Of a DNA stretch of 11,104 nucleotides, positions 1 to 10,400 are shown in pieces. The notes beneath the pieces were generated by a model. That model had not been told where the DNA came from. It saw nothing but the letters and a program-made list of their open reading frames with translations, and searched no databases. Numbering within the stretch: the first letter of the stretch is position 1; each line of letters opens with the position of its first letter. This stretch comes from Candidatus Omnitrophota bacterium (GTDB lineage: Bacteria > Omnitrophota > Gorgyraeia > B26-G9), in NCBI GenBank assembly GCA_028718845.1, contig JAQULA010000040.1:1-11104 (forward strand), in the 5' to 3' direction. Both the position numbers and the translations under genes were made by a program.

Positions 1-590
1 TCGAGTTCTTCCAGAAGCCGGGACTGGAGCCGTTGCCGCTGTTCCTCCGTAAGCGGAAAAGTCGTTTGAATATCGGCATAGGTCACTTCGTCCAGCACCC
101 GCAAACGTTCAAGACTGCTTAAGCCGGTAGTAATCAACGCCTCCACCCACACCCCATGCAGAACCCGGCAGACCTCTTCCGGCAACACCTGGCAGATAAG
201 CTCGCCGCAACGTTCCAGCGCCCGGTCATTGATGTTTTTGTCAAGATCGGTCTGCATCGCCGCGCAGGTTTTATTCGCCCGGTCAAGTAATTCCTCGCTC
301 TGGATATGCGCCTGGCTGATAATTTTATCGCGTTCCGCTTCCACGGCTTTTTGCGCGCGCTCTTTCAGGTCTTCCGCTTCTTTTTGCGCTTTTTTTATGG
401 TTTCGTCATAATTCTTTTTCGCTTCATCCTGCTTCTTCTGAATATCTTCCTGCTTATCGCTGTTATCTTTAACCATCCGCTGTAAATGCGAAGTCGCTCT
501 GGTAACATTCCGGGTCATCAGCTGGTAAAAGAAAAAAAACATCCCGCCGAAAATAAAAACCATGAGCAATACGATACTGACAATAAACAT
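1..590 (-). CDS. atpF: F-type ATPase subunit b, apparently fused to a delta (OSCP) C-terminal domain; partial, runs off left edge
   Basis: This is the peripheral-stalk subunit that holds the F1 head against the membrane sector. The frame is open from the ATG at 590 to the window edge (196 complete codons, no stop). Residues 1-25 form one hydrophobic N-terminal helix (MFIVSIVLLMVFIFGG...). Residues about 27-125 are a long charged coiled coil rich in Lys, Glu, Gln and Ala, typical of b. Residues about 126-160 resemble the usual b C-terminal helices. Residues 173-196 read ADIQTTFPLTEEQRQRL and onward, matching the start of the C-terminal domain of delta ('..a.pLseeq...l'). The six-helix N-terminal domain of delta is not present between these parts. 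The start has a good ribosome site, GAGG six bases upstream (597-600). The gene lies 70 nt after the c gene. The b identity is firm; the delta fusion is inferred from a short stretch and the rest lies outside the window. Confidence 0.8.
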   Translation of the reverse strand, partial: MFIVSIVLLMVFIFGGMFFFFYQLMTRNVTRATSHLQRMVKDNSDKQEDIQKKQDEAKKNYDETIKKAQKEAEDLKERAQKAVEAERDKIISQAHIQSEELLDRANKTCAAMQTDLDKNINDRALERCGELICQVLPEEVCRVLHGVWVEALITTGLSSLERLRVLDEVTYADIQTTFPLTEEQRQRLQSRLLEEL

Positions 591-611
591 ACTTCACCTC
601 AGGGATTTTTC

Positions 612-630
612 ATGCAGCTACATTATATCA
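612..630 (-). promoter_or_regulatory. Extended -10 promoter candidate ahead of the b gene, with overlapping near-palindrome
   Basis: On the minus strand the spacer between the c and b genes contains TGATATAAT (630 to 622), a perfect sigma70-type -10 hexamer with the extended TGn element. I find no -35 hexamer at 16-18 bp, as is common for extended -10 promoters. A start site about 7 nt downstream would give a leader of roughly 25 nt before the b gene's ATG at 590. A near-palindrome, ATGTAGCTGCAT (623 to 612), overlaps the last bases of the -10 element and the start region and could be an operator or chance. If active, the promoter would let b and downstream genes be expressed apart from the c gene. 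This is a motif match only. Confidence 0.35.
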
Positions 631-660
631 CATCGTTCTTATTTTGCCGCGATTAGCGCG

Positions 661-879
661 TCAGTTCACCGAAAACAGCTGATAGACGATCAACATCGCC
701 ACGATCGACAAACCCACGGCACAAGCCAGCGTAATCGTCATCGCGAGAAAAATTTTCGGCGCCGCCGACGGATTTCTTCCCAATGCGGTAATACTCGCAT
801 ATGCCGACGCGGCCATGACCCCGCACGGCCCGACGATACACAAGAATAGAATCAACAATAATACGATATAGTTGGCCAT
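661..879 (-). CDS. atpE: F-type ATPase subunit c-like proteolipid lacking the ion-binding carboxylate
   Basis: A 72-residue two-helix hairpin of the c-ring family. Helix 1 spans about residues 3-32, the polar loop is R35-N36-P37 (canonical RQP), and helix 2 spans about 43-69. Aligned without gaps from the loop Arg, the essential Asp/Glu of known c subunits falls exactly 20 residues on (R41 to D61 in E. coli, R45 to E65 in Ilyobacter tartaricus). Here that residue is Val55, codon GTG at 717-715. The whole protein contains no Asp or Glu, so no relocated carboxylate exists in helix 1 either. The helix 1 glycine motif is reduced to GPCG followed by small Ala/Ser residues, and the Na+-ligand Gln position is Met22. 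The start has AAGGA (888-892) with 8 nt spacing and lies 3 nt after the epsilon stop, implying translational coupling. The family call is solid; ion transport is doubtful. A single-base error (GAG to GTG) is the main alternative. Confidence 0.85.
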   Translation of the reverse strand: MANYIVLLLILFLCIVGPCGVMAASAYASITALGRNPSAAPKIFLAMTITLACAVGLSIVAMLIVYQLFSVN

Positions 880-882
880 AAG

Positions 883-1134
883 CTATATCCTTGCTTGTTC
901 AATAATAATCGTGATCCGATTGGATCCGACCTGGGCTACCCCGCGAAAAATCGGGATCATCTGCTTATCAATTATAATTGTGCCGGAAAGCAGCCGGCTG
1001 AGTAATCGTTTATGAAACGGCAAGACTTCGAACACCCCGTTTTCCCCCGGCATAATCACCCGTTCGGCCTTCCCCTGGAAAAGGACTTTCTCCGGAGACA
1101 GTACCGTTACATCCAATAGTTTATTATCCGCCAT
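883..1134 (-). CDS. atpC: F-type ATPase epsilon subunit, N-terminal beta-sandwich domain only
   Basis: Epsilon sits on the gamma central stalk and contacts the c-ring loops. This 83-residue protein carries the family pattern of the N-terminal sandwich: VTVLSPEKVLFQGKAERV, then VIMPGENGVFEVLPFH, ending FRGVAQVGSNRITIII. It stops there, so the two-helix C-terminal domain that inhibits ATP hydrolysis in typical 130-140 residue epsilons is absent. Naturally short epsilons of this form are known, for example in Chlorobium. The usual 'GHAPLLT' stretch reads FHKRLLS, so Gly and Pro are lost. I chose the ATG at 1134 because homology begins right there (ADNKLLDVTV). Its Shine-Dalgarno is weak, a GGA about 7 nt upstream. 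An in-frame ATG at 1197 has a purine-rich leader (GAGAGGG) but would add 21 unmatched residues coded by the spacer repeats. No beta-subunit gene precedes it, which is unusual. The stop is 3 nt before the c gene. Confidence 0.8.
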   Translation of the reverse strand: MADNKLLDVTVLSPEKVLFQGKAERVIMPGENGVFEVLPFHKRLLSRLLSGTIIIDKQMIPIFRGVAQVGSNRITIIIEQARI

Positions 1135-1148
1135 CACGTCATCCGCGA

Positions 1149-1201
1149 CAGAAAACAGACAACAGAAAGCAGATGGCAAGCGCCGGCTATCAACCATCTG
1201 C
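1149..1201 (-). terminator. Possible terminator or attenuator between the giant gene and the ATPase genes
   Basis: On the minus strand an 8-bp inverted repeat, GCAGATGG (1201 to 1194) and CCATCTGC (1176 to 1169), encloses a 17-nt loop. It is followed by a T-rich stretch (TTTCTGTTGTCTGTTTTCTG, 13 T in 20). The T-tract is interrupted, so this is not a classic intrinsic terminator, but it is the only stem in the 117-nt spacer after the giant gene's stop. It may reduce read-through into the ATPase genes. The stem lies within the degenerate 7-nt repeat pattern and may only reflect that. Confidence 0.3.
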
Positions 1202-1219
1202 CCTCTCTCATCCGCAATC
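1150..1219. repeat. Degenerate tandem heptamer pattern in the spacer
   Basis: On the plus strand a C recurs every 7 nt at 1149, 1156, 1163, 1170, 1177, 1184, 1191, 1198, 1205, 1212 and 1219. The first four units (1150-1177) share the consensus AGANNNC. Later units (AAGCGCC, GGCTATC, AACCATC) keep only the period and the final C. The pattern stops at 1219. Short 7-nt tandem repeats of this kind occur between genes in several bacterial groups, and their role is unknown. Being so degenerate, it could be compositional chance. Confidence 0.4.
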
Positions 1220-1251
1220 CATTTCGCATCCGCCTCCCTGCCTGTTTTCCA

Positions 1252-1422
1252 TTATTTTTTATTTTCCGGTTTTCCGGGTTCATCCTTATTCTTGCCGTCG
1301 GAGAACGAAAACTGTTTCGCTTTTTCGATCTCATCCTTACCCGGGCTTGATTTACGGTACCAGGTAAAGAAAAACACCGCGGTCAACAAAACGATAAAAA
1401 TAATCACCATCGTAATGATCTT
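1252..1422 (-). other. C-terminal transmembrane helix and charged cytoplasmic tail of the giant protein
   Basis: Bases 1422-1357 code KIITMVIIFIVLLTAVFFFTWY, a clear membrane helix flanked by Lys on one side and RKSS on the other. The last 34 residues (1356-1255) are highly charged, with many Lys plus Asp and Glu, and end PENKK. The positive-inside rule puts this tail in the cytoplasm, so the long N-terminal part faces outward. No sortase LPxTG motif or PEP-CTERM signal is seen, so the helix is likely a permanent anchor. Confidence 0.8.
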
Positions 1423-4400
1423 CCAGGTCATCGCTTTGGTCAATAACCTTTCTTCCGGCTTCTTAATCAGGAGTTTCTCCATATCGGTCAGTTCCGCTTT
1501 CAGCCGGTCCAGGTTCACGATATTCGTTCGATACGCTCCGATATGCTGTTCACGGCTCAGAGCCACATTGTTTTGGGATTTGACCACTTCATCCACCGCC
1601 AGGTATAACTTTTGCATCAACTGTTCGCTGACTTGCTTGTATTCGGTTGCCTCCAGTGCGGCGGCTATTTTCATGGCCCGCAGTTTTAGAATATCCAAGG
1701 TTGTCTGCGGAATGATCCAGATATCTTCAATTTCCACTTTAAACACGCGGACTTCTTTGGGAGCCAGTTCGATATTGTTCTTGAACACATAGTAAATCGA
1801 CTGGTTGGCATCGAATTCAACTTCCAACCCGCCGGAATCCATGATATCCTTCGGCGTTACTTCCTTCGGCAGATATACCTTTACCCGCGTGGTTTGCGGC
1901 TTCGTCGATGAAGGGTTGGCGGCAATGACATTAACCACCAAGCTGCCGGTCGACAAGGACGTGGATACCACCGGCTCGTCCTCGGAACCGCCGAGTTTGC
2001 GCTCGAACAGGTTCTGCAAAAATTCCACGATCCCTTTGATATTTTCGGTCTTTTTCTTTATTTCGGTTATCGTCGGCGAAGAACTCAAGGCGGATTCCAC
2101 CATAGCCGAGATATCAAACCCCTGGTCTCCGGCCAACGACTGCAGCCGCTCGGCAATCGTATTAATCGTGCCGATCATCTTATCATCCGGACCGCTTTCC
2201 TCGAGCAGTTGCGGAATTTCAGCCAGCGATTCCTGCAGACTGGTCAGGGCCATGCCCACATCTCCACCGGTTGCCAGAGTTCCTTCCACGTTCTGGATTG
2301 CGTCCAGGGCCTTGTCCGTGACCGATTTCAACTGCGGAATCCCGGAAGCCAGACCTTCGATCGAAGTCAGGGAAGTTGCCTCGACCATGACCGAACCGGC
2401 CTGAAGATTGCCGGTCGTGCTTTCACTGACCATTACCGTAAATGCCTTTCCGGCCTTGAACATCGTCGCATCCACCACCAGGTCGTAACCATAAAGCCCG
2501 GCCGTCGTACCGGATTCGATCAGCGGCTGATTTTTACGCAGGATCGTTCCATCATAGGCGATTATATCCATCAACGGCATAAGCTGAGTAGAAATACGGT
2601 AGCGGATTTCTACGGTATCCCCGACCAAAACCGAGGTCGGCAGGATCAATTCTCCGGATTGGCGCTTAGCGATCGTTTCCAATTCCGCACCGGCAGTTGT
2701 TGCCTGGTCCGCGCCTTTTTGCAATTGGTCGATGGCCTTATTCGAACGGGTTTCAAAGCTGGTCAGGGTCTGATCCACCGAAGTCTTCATTTCATCGGTC
2801 TTGGTGGTGATGATTTCAACCTGCTCGTTCATCTTCTTTTCGATTAATGCCTGCTGCGTCGCCATACCGGTATTAATCGTGCTCTGCACTTCGCTCTGGA
2901 AAGTCGGCAAGGTCACCGTAGCCAGTTGTTCCACCGCAGCCTGGGTATTCACCAGCTGTTGCGCTTCGGTAATACTAAATGTCGACGGCGTCTTGAATTC
3001 GGCACCGCTGGCATTACTGATAACCGTCACGGTCGAATACACCCGTCCCGATTCCAGTCCGGTGGAATTCCACACCTGGTTAAAGAACCCGGCTTCACTC
3101 GGAGTCGTTGATGTCAGGGTCTTCAGCAAATTCGCCTCATCATCATAAATCCTGACGTCCACCTGCACCGCACCGGTAACCACCGAACCGTCGCGTTCCA
3201 GCCACGACGTTACTTTCAACTGATCATTGGCGACATCATAAGTGAACTCCGAAGACGCGCTCCAGATATGCACCGCCGATGTTTCCATATAGATGGTCTC
3301 GTTTTCCGTGCCGGACAACGGGTTATCCTTGTTGACCAGAATGCTCACTTCCTTATCGCCGTAGCCGGTCTTCGACCAGATAAAGCTCCAGAACCCGTAC
3401 GGCAGCTGCACGGTTGTCGGAGAACTAAGCGGCACGCCGGGAACCTGCGGATTCTCGGATGTCTTCCAAGTGTCTCCTTTGTCCGAACTGCCGTCGACAG
3501 TCAACTGCGCAAGCTGCTGATTGGTCAGCAGGTCTTTGAGCACGAACGTAACCGCGTAATACTGGATCGTAAAGTTGCTGTCTGAAATATCATTGACGGT
3601 TACATCGCGCACATCGGAAACCCGCACTTTCACCGTTGTCGAGCGGTCGTCCGGAACCATCCAGGTATAGGAATTGGGCGACACGGTATTGGATATGTTG
3701 GTGGCAATGGCAATCACATTGGACACAAACCCGTCCTGGGAATAATCGATATTCACCAACGGGATGGAACCGGACATCGTCTGCCAGGTAATCGCATGGG
3801 TTTCACGAGTAACCCAGTTTTCCCCGCCGTTAGGACTGGTTACCAGCAATATCCCGCGGACAATTTCAAAGTTGGCATCCGAAGCATCATAGGCATCAAC
3901 ATCCGTACTGCTCATCACCCGCACCTTGGTCGCATTCGGGAAATTCGGGACTTTCCAGGTATAACTGCCGTCATTGGCCGTCGGAGAAATGATAGTTATC
4001 GGAGTAACAAAGTCATCGCTCGAATAATCCAGTTTCACATTGGCAACCGTTCCGACGCACGACCAGGTGATATCGTAATTTTCGCCGACGGTCAGTTGCT
4101 GTCCGCTGCCGCCGTTAGGAGCGATAATGGTAAACTTCGCCCGGATCTTGGCATTGGCGTTGGAAGCGTCATTAGCCGTCGGATCCGCGAGGTCGCTCAC
4201 GCGCACCTTAAACTGCGCCGATATATCATCCGGGACCTGCCAGGAATAGGTGCCGTTATTAGTCGTGGCGGCAATAAGTTTATAGGTCGCCCCGCCGTCA
4301 ACGGAATATTCCAGTTTCACGTCGGACACACTACCGGACGATGACCAGGTAATATTCTGCGTGGAATCGACATCCCATTTCTCCGCGCCATTGGGACTGG

Positions 4401-7400
4401 TTAACGTAAAGTCGGCCGTGATCCGGAAGTCGGCATTGGAATCATCGTAGGCGCCGATATCATTCGGATCGGATATCCGGACCCGCACGGTATCGGAAAT
4501 CGCGTCCGGAATCGTCCAGGCATAACTGGCCGTACTCGGTGCCCCGATCGTAATCGTCTGGATATCGGTGACGAAATTATCCCGGGAATATTGCAACTTC
4601 ACGGCCGGAATCGTTCCGGTACTGGTCCATTTTATATCTTTCGACAAGCCGACCCGCCATTGCTCGGCGCCGTTGGGCGCGGTTAACACGAACACACAGC
4701 GGATACGGAAATCTCCGTTGGATACGTCATTGGCTTCGCTGTCGGAAGCGTCGCTGACCCGGACCCGAACGGTTCCGGAAACGCTGTCCGGCACGGTCCA
4801 GGCATACACCCCGTTATTAGCCCGGTTGGAGACAATCAGGAACGGATAGGTACTGCCGCTGTCCATAGAGTAATGCAAGTTAACATAGTTGACCGCACCG
4901 TTCCAGCTCCAGGTAATATCATGCGCTGTTCCGACCACCCACGCCTCACCGCTGTTGGGACTGGTCAGGTTAAAACTGCCCTGGATCTTAAACGCCGCGT
5001 TGGAAGCATCGGTCACCGTCGGATCAGCCACATTGGTAATCCGCACCATGGCCTGGGTCGTGATCGCGTCCGGAACAGTCCAGGAATAGGATCCGGTATT
5101 GGATACGGAATCCACAATCGGCACATAAGTGGTTCCGCCATTATCGGAATATTCCAGTTTCACGCTGGCAATCGAACCGACCCTGCTCCAGGTAATAACC
5201 TGGCTGGTGCCCACACTCCACTTTTCCGCGCCGTTGGGCGCGGTAATCGTTAAATCACCCCGGATCTTAAAGTTATTATCCGATGCATCATACGCCGAGG
5301 AATCGGTCACGTCGGTTACTTTAACCCGGACCTGATCCGATATCGTATCCGGGACCGTCCAGTTATAGGTTCCGGCATTGGCTACCGAAGCGATAATAAC
5401 CGTCCAGGTGCTTCCGGCGTTTATCGAATAATCCAGTTTAACATTAGTCACCGTACCCTGCGTAGTCCAGGTAATCGCATGGGCTGAAGCGACGATCCAG
5501 GACTCGCTGCCGTTGGGGCTGTTCAGCGTGAACGCGCCGCGAATCTTGAATACACCGTCGGACAAATCGGTTATCGCAGCATCATTGCTGTCGCTGATGC
5601 GTACTTTCACGTTCGTGGAAATCGCGTCCGGAATCGTCCAAGCGTAACTCAAACTGGCCGCCGAAGTAGCCGCGGTGATCACCACGGTCTGGGTTTCATC
5701 GCTGAACCCATTCTTGGAATATTCCAGTTTCGCGTTGGAGATCGAACCGACCTTAGTCCAGGTAATATTGTGGGTCGACCCGACATTCCATTCCTCGGCC
5801 CCGTTGGGAGAAGTAATGACCAGGATACCGTGAATCTTGAACACCGCGTCCGAAGTATCCGTGGCATCGACGTCACTGCTGTCGGATATCTTTACTTTGC
5901 ACTGCGTGGAAATCGAATCCGGAATCGTCCAGGCATACGCGCCGGTATTGGTGGTCGACGCGGTAATTAAATTCCAGGATGTCCCGTTATCCTTGGTATA
6001 TTCCAGTTTCACATTGGCGATGCTGCCGAAGGTGGTCCATAAAATATTTTGGATCGAGTTAATCGCCCACACCTCTGCGCCGTTGGGCGAGCTCAGCGTA
6101 AATCCGCCGCGGATAATAAAGTTGGCATCCGAAGCATCGAATACAGTGGCATCGGCGGCATCGGTGATTTTCACTCGGCTGTGCGTGCTCGGATTATCCG
6201 GAATGCTCCAGGCATAGGTCTGTAATCCGGCGTTCATCGAACCGACAATAACATACGGATAGCTTGATCCGGAGTCGATGGAATATTCCAGCCGCACGTT
6301 GGCGATCGAGCCGAACCGCGCCCAGGTAATGTTATGACTGGTATTGATCATCCAGATCTCCGCTCCCAGCGGCGCGGTCAGGTTCAAATTACCGCGGATC
6401 TTGAAATTAGCGTCGGAGACATCAAATACCGTGGCATCGGCCACATCGCTGATCTTTACCCGCAGGGTGGAATAAATCGCATCCGGGATGGTCCAGTTGT
6501 AGCTTAAGGCCGAGGCGGCGGTTGAACTCACGATTATATTCGGATAGGTAACCCCGCCGTCGGTGGAAAACTCCAGCTTAACACTGGCAATCGAACCGAC
6601 TCTTGACCAGATAATCGACTGCGCGGTTCCCACCGGCCATACCTCTCCGCCGTTGGGCGCGACCACTACCAGTTTGCCGACAATACGGAAGGTATTATTG
6701 GAAACATCGAACACCGTAGTGTCCGCCAGATTGGTCGCTTTCACTTTAACCTGATCGGACAAACTATCCGGGACGGTCCAGGCATAGGTTTTCAAAGCCG
6801 CATTGACACTGCCGACAATCGCATAGGGATAATTATCCGTTCCATTATTAACGCTGTAATCCAGTTTGAGATTCGCGATCGAACCGTTAAGGTCCCAGGT
6901 AATCGCGTGGCTGGTCCCCACTTCCCACTGTTCCGCGCCGTTCGGGCTGGTAAGCGTGATCACACCCTGAATCTTAAAATTGGAATCCGAGGCATCATTG
7001 ACCGTGGAATCCAGGACATCGGACACCCGCACTTTTACCTGGGTACTGATCGCGTCGGACACGGTCCAGGGATAAATGCCGGTATAGGCATCCACTGAAG
7101 CCGCAATCGTTCCCGGATAAGTGATCCCGCCATTGGTGGAGTATTCCAGTTTCACGCTGGCAATACTCCCGTTCCGGGTCCAGGTAATATCTTCCGTGTC
7201 GCCGACTTTCCAAACCTCGCTGCCGTTAGGCGAGGTCACGGCCAAGGAACCGCGGATCTTGAACACTGCGTCGGAAACATCGTACACCGTGGAATCGGCG
7301 GTATTGGTGATCTTGACTTTTGCCGTCTGAGTCAACGTATCCGGAATCGTCCAGGAATGAGTACCGCTGGCGGCACTCACCGCAGCAGTGATCGTGTACG

Positions 7401-10400
7401 GATACGTACTGCCGCTGTCTTCGGAATAATCGATTTTAACCGTCGCAATCGACCCGACAATCGACCAGGTTACCGCATGGCTTGAGCCGACAATCCAGGC
7501 CTCGGAGCCATTGGGACTGGTAACGGTAATGCTTCCGCGGATCTTCGCATTGGCGGCAGAAATACCGAACGCATTACTGTTATTATAATCGCTGACCCTG
7601 ACCCGTACCTGAGAAGATATCGCGTCCGGAATAGTCCAGGGATATGAACCGGTATTGTCGGTCTGAGCGGTAATCGTAATCGGGAATGTCGCTCCGCCGT
7701 CGGTTGAGTACTCTAAAACCACACTGGTAATCGATCCGATATTTGTCCAGGTAATATCATGGCTGGAAGCGACGGTCCACACTTCACCACCGTCCGGCGC
7801 CGTAATGTCAAACCGGGCCAGGACACTGAAGTTAGCGTCCGAAGTATCGGATACCGACGGTTCAGCCGCATCGGAAATCTTCACTCGCACCGTTTTGCTT
7901 ACCGCGTCCGGCAGAGTCCAGGCATAGCCCAATGAACCGGCATTGGCCGAAGCGATAATCATGCTCGGATAAGTTGTACCGGAGTCGGTTGAATAATCCA
8001 ATCGGACATTGGCAATCGAACCAACCCGTGTCCAGGTAATATTGTGAATCGTCTCCACGCCCCAGGATTCCCCTCCGTTGGGAGCGGTGATCGTCAAAAT
8101 TCCGACAATCTTGAAATTAAGATCCGAAGTATCATTTACCGAACTATCGGCGTTATTGATGATCTTGACCTTGCCCTGCGAGGTCAAGCTATCCGGGATG
8201 GTCCAGTTGGCGCTCTGGGTCGCGGCATCGGCAGTGGTGGTTATGGTATTCGGATAACTCGCTCCGCCATCGGCTGAATACTGCAACGTGGCCGTGCTGA
8301 TCGAACCTTTTCTCACCCAGGTAATCGCATGCGTAGTCCCCACACCCCATGACTCTCCGCCATTGGGAGCGGTAATCCGCAAAGAACCTTTTACCGTGAA
8401 TACCGCATCGGATACATCGGCCACGCTGGAATCAGCCGCATCGGAAACTTTCACTTTCAAATTGGTACCGATCGCGTCGGCAACCGTCCAGCTATAAGTA
8501 CCGGACGGGCCGTCGGTGGAAGCAATAATCAGCGCCGGGTAAGTATTTCCGCCGTCAGTGGAATATTCCAGTTTCACCGCCGTAATAGTTCCGGTCGGGG
8601 TCCAGGTAATATTCTGGCTGTCGTTGACCACCCAGGTCTCTCCGCCATTGGGAGAGGTCAGCTGCAGCACGCCCTTGATCGTGAAATTGTCGTCGGATAC
8701 ATCGGTAACCGTGGCATTAGCCGTATCGGTTATCTTTACTTTCAGTGCCGACCCGATCGAGTCCGGAACCGGCCAGGCAAAACTTCCGGCCGCCGCATCC
8801 GTAGAGGCAATAATAACCGTCGCATAACTGGTCCCGCCGTTGGTCGAATATTCCAGCTTCACCGCCGGGATACTGCCGGTCCGCGACCAGGTAACATTTT
8901 TACTCTGGCCGACATACCAGATCTCTCCGCCGTTCGGGCTGGTTAAAGTCAACGCTCCTTTGATACTAAAGTCGGCGTCGGAGATATCGGACACCGTCGC
9001 ATCGGCGGCATCGGACACCTTTACCCTCAAGGTTGAAGAAATAACATCATCGACATCCCATCCGTAGAGCCCGGTAGAGGCATCGGTGGACGCAACCATA
9101 ACGTACGGGAAAGTCGCGCCGGAATTTTTCGAATACTCGATCTTAACATTCTGGATCGAACCGACCCGCGTCCAGGTAATATTCGCCGCGGCACCCACCA
9201 CCCACTGTTCGCCGCCGTTCGGAGCCGTGACCGTTAATGCCCCTTTGATCGCGAAATCACTGTTGGACGCATCGAACACGGTGCCGTCCGACGTACTGGT
9301 CACCTTTACCTTTACCGCATTGCCGATCTTATCCGGTATAGTCCAGTTATACGTGCCCAAGGAGGCATCGATCGAGCCGATAATCGTATTGGGATAAGTT
9401 GCTCCGCTGTCGGTCGAATATTCCAATTTAACCGTCGATACCGACCCGTTGCGGGTCCAAGTCACCGCGTGCTGCGAATTGACGATCCAGCTTTCACCAC
9501 CGTTAGGGCTGGTCAATGCCACCGCGCCTCTGATCTTAAAATTGGCATTGGAAGCGTCAAACGCCTGGTCATCATTCACATCCGCTACTCTGACCCGCAA
9601 TGTCGCGGAAATCGCATCCGGAATCGTCCAGGCATAAGTGCCGGTGTTCGAAACCGAAGCGCTGATCGTGTTCGGATAGGTTGACCCGCCGTCTGTGGAA
9701 TAATCCAGTTTTACGTTTTCCACTGAACCGACCGTGGTCCAGATCACATCCTGAGCATCACCCACGCTCCACACCTCTCCGCCATTGGGCTGGGTCAGAG
9801 TAAACCGCGCCTGGATCCGGAAATTGTCGTTGGATGTATCGAACACCGATATATCCGAGACATCGGATATTTTCACCCGCGCCGTCGTACTTGCCGCGTC
9901 CGGAATAGTCCAATAATATTCCAACCCGCCGCCGGGAGTAGACGCGATGACCAGATAATCATAACTGGTACCGCCGTTGGTCGAATATTCCAGTTTCACA
10001 TTGGCAATCGAACCGACCATACTCCAAGTAATCTTCTGCTGGGTTTCGATCCCCCATTTTTCACCGCCGTTGGGCGCAGTCAGGGTCAAGAACCCGACGA
10101 TCTTGAAATTGGCATTGGAAATATCGAACACCGACGAATCGGTTGTATCACTGACCTTGACTTTTACCGTCGGACACGGGTTATCCGGGATAGTCCAGCC
10201 ATAGGTGCCGGTGGCTCCGTCGGTAGACGCGGCAATAACCGTAGGATAGGTAAGCCCGCCATCCAGCGAGTATTCCAGCTTCACCGTGGCAATCGATCCG
10301 GTCCGCGTCCAGGTAATATTCTGGGTCGTAGCCACGCCCCAGGACTCAGCCCCATTCGGCGCGGTCAGCAAAAGTTTACCGCGGATGATAAAATTGGCAT

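Noticed and set aside
653..841. A 62-residue minus-strand frame overlapping the c gene
   Set aside because: It is a shifted-frame shadow of the c gene, which has the real ribosome site and the c-ring loop.
661..879. Treating the c-like gene as a plain pseudogene
   Set aside because: It has an intact frame, a good Shine-Dalgarno, coupling to epsilon, the conserved RNP loop and hydrophobic helices; only the carboxylate and glycine motif are lost. Decay remains possible but is not shown.
1135..1197. Longer epsilon starting at the ATG at 1197
   Set aside because: The extra 21 residues match nothing in the family and are coded by the spacer's heptamer pattern; homology begins at the ATG at 1134. 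The purine-rich leader before 1197 keeps it a minor possibility.
1292..2847. Longer plus-strand frames (166, 199 and 212 residues)
   Set aside because: They lie fully antisense to the stalk region, which has clear domains and a membrane helix, and their translations show no family features.
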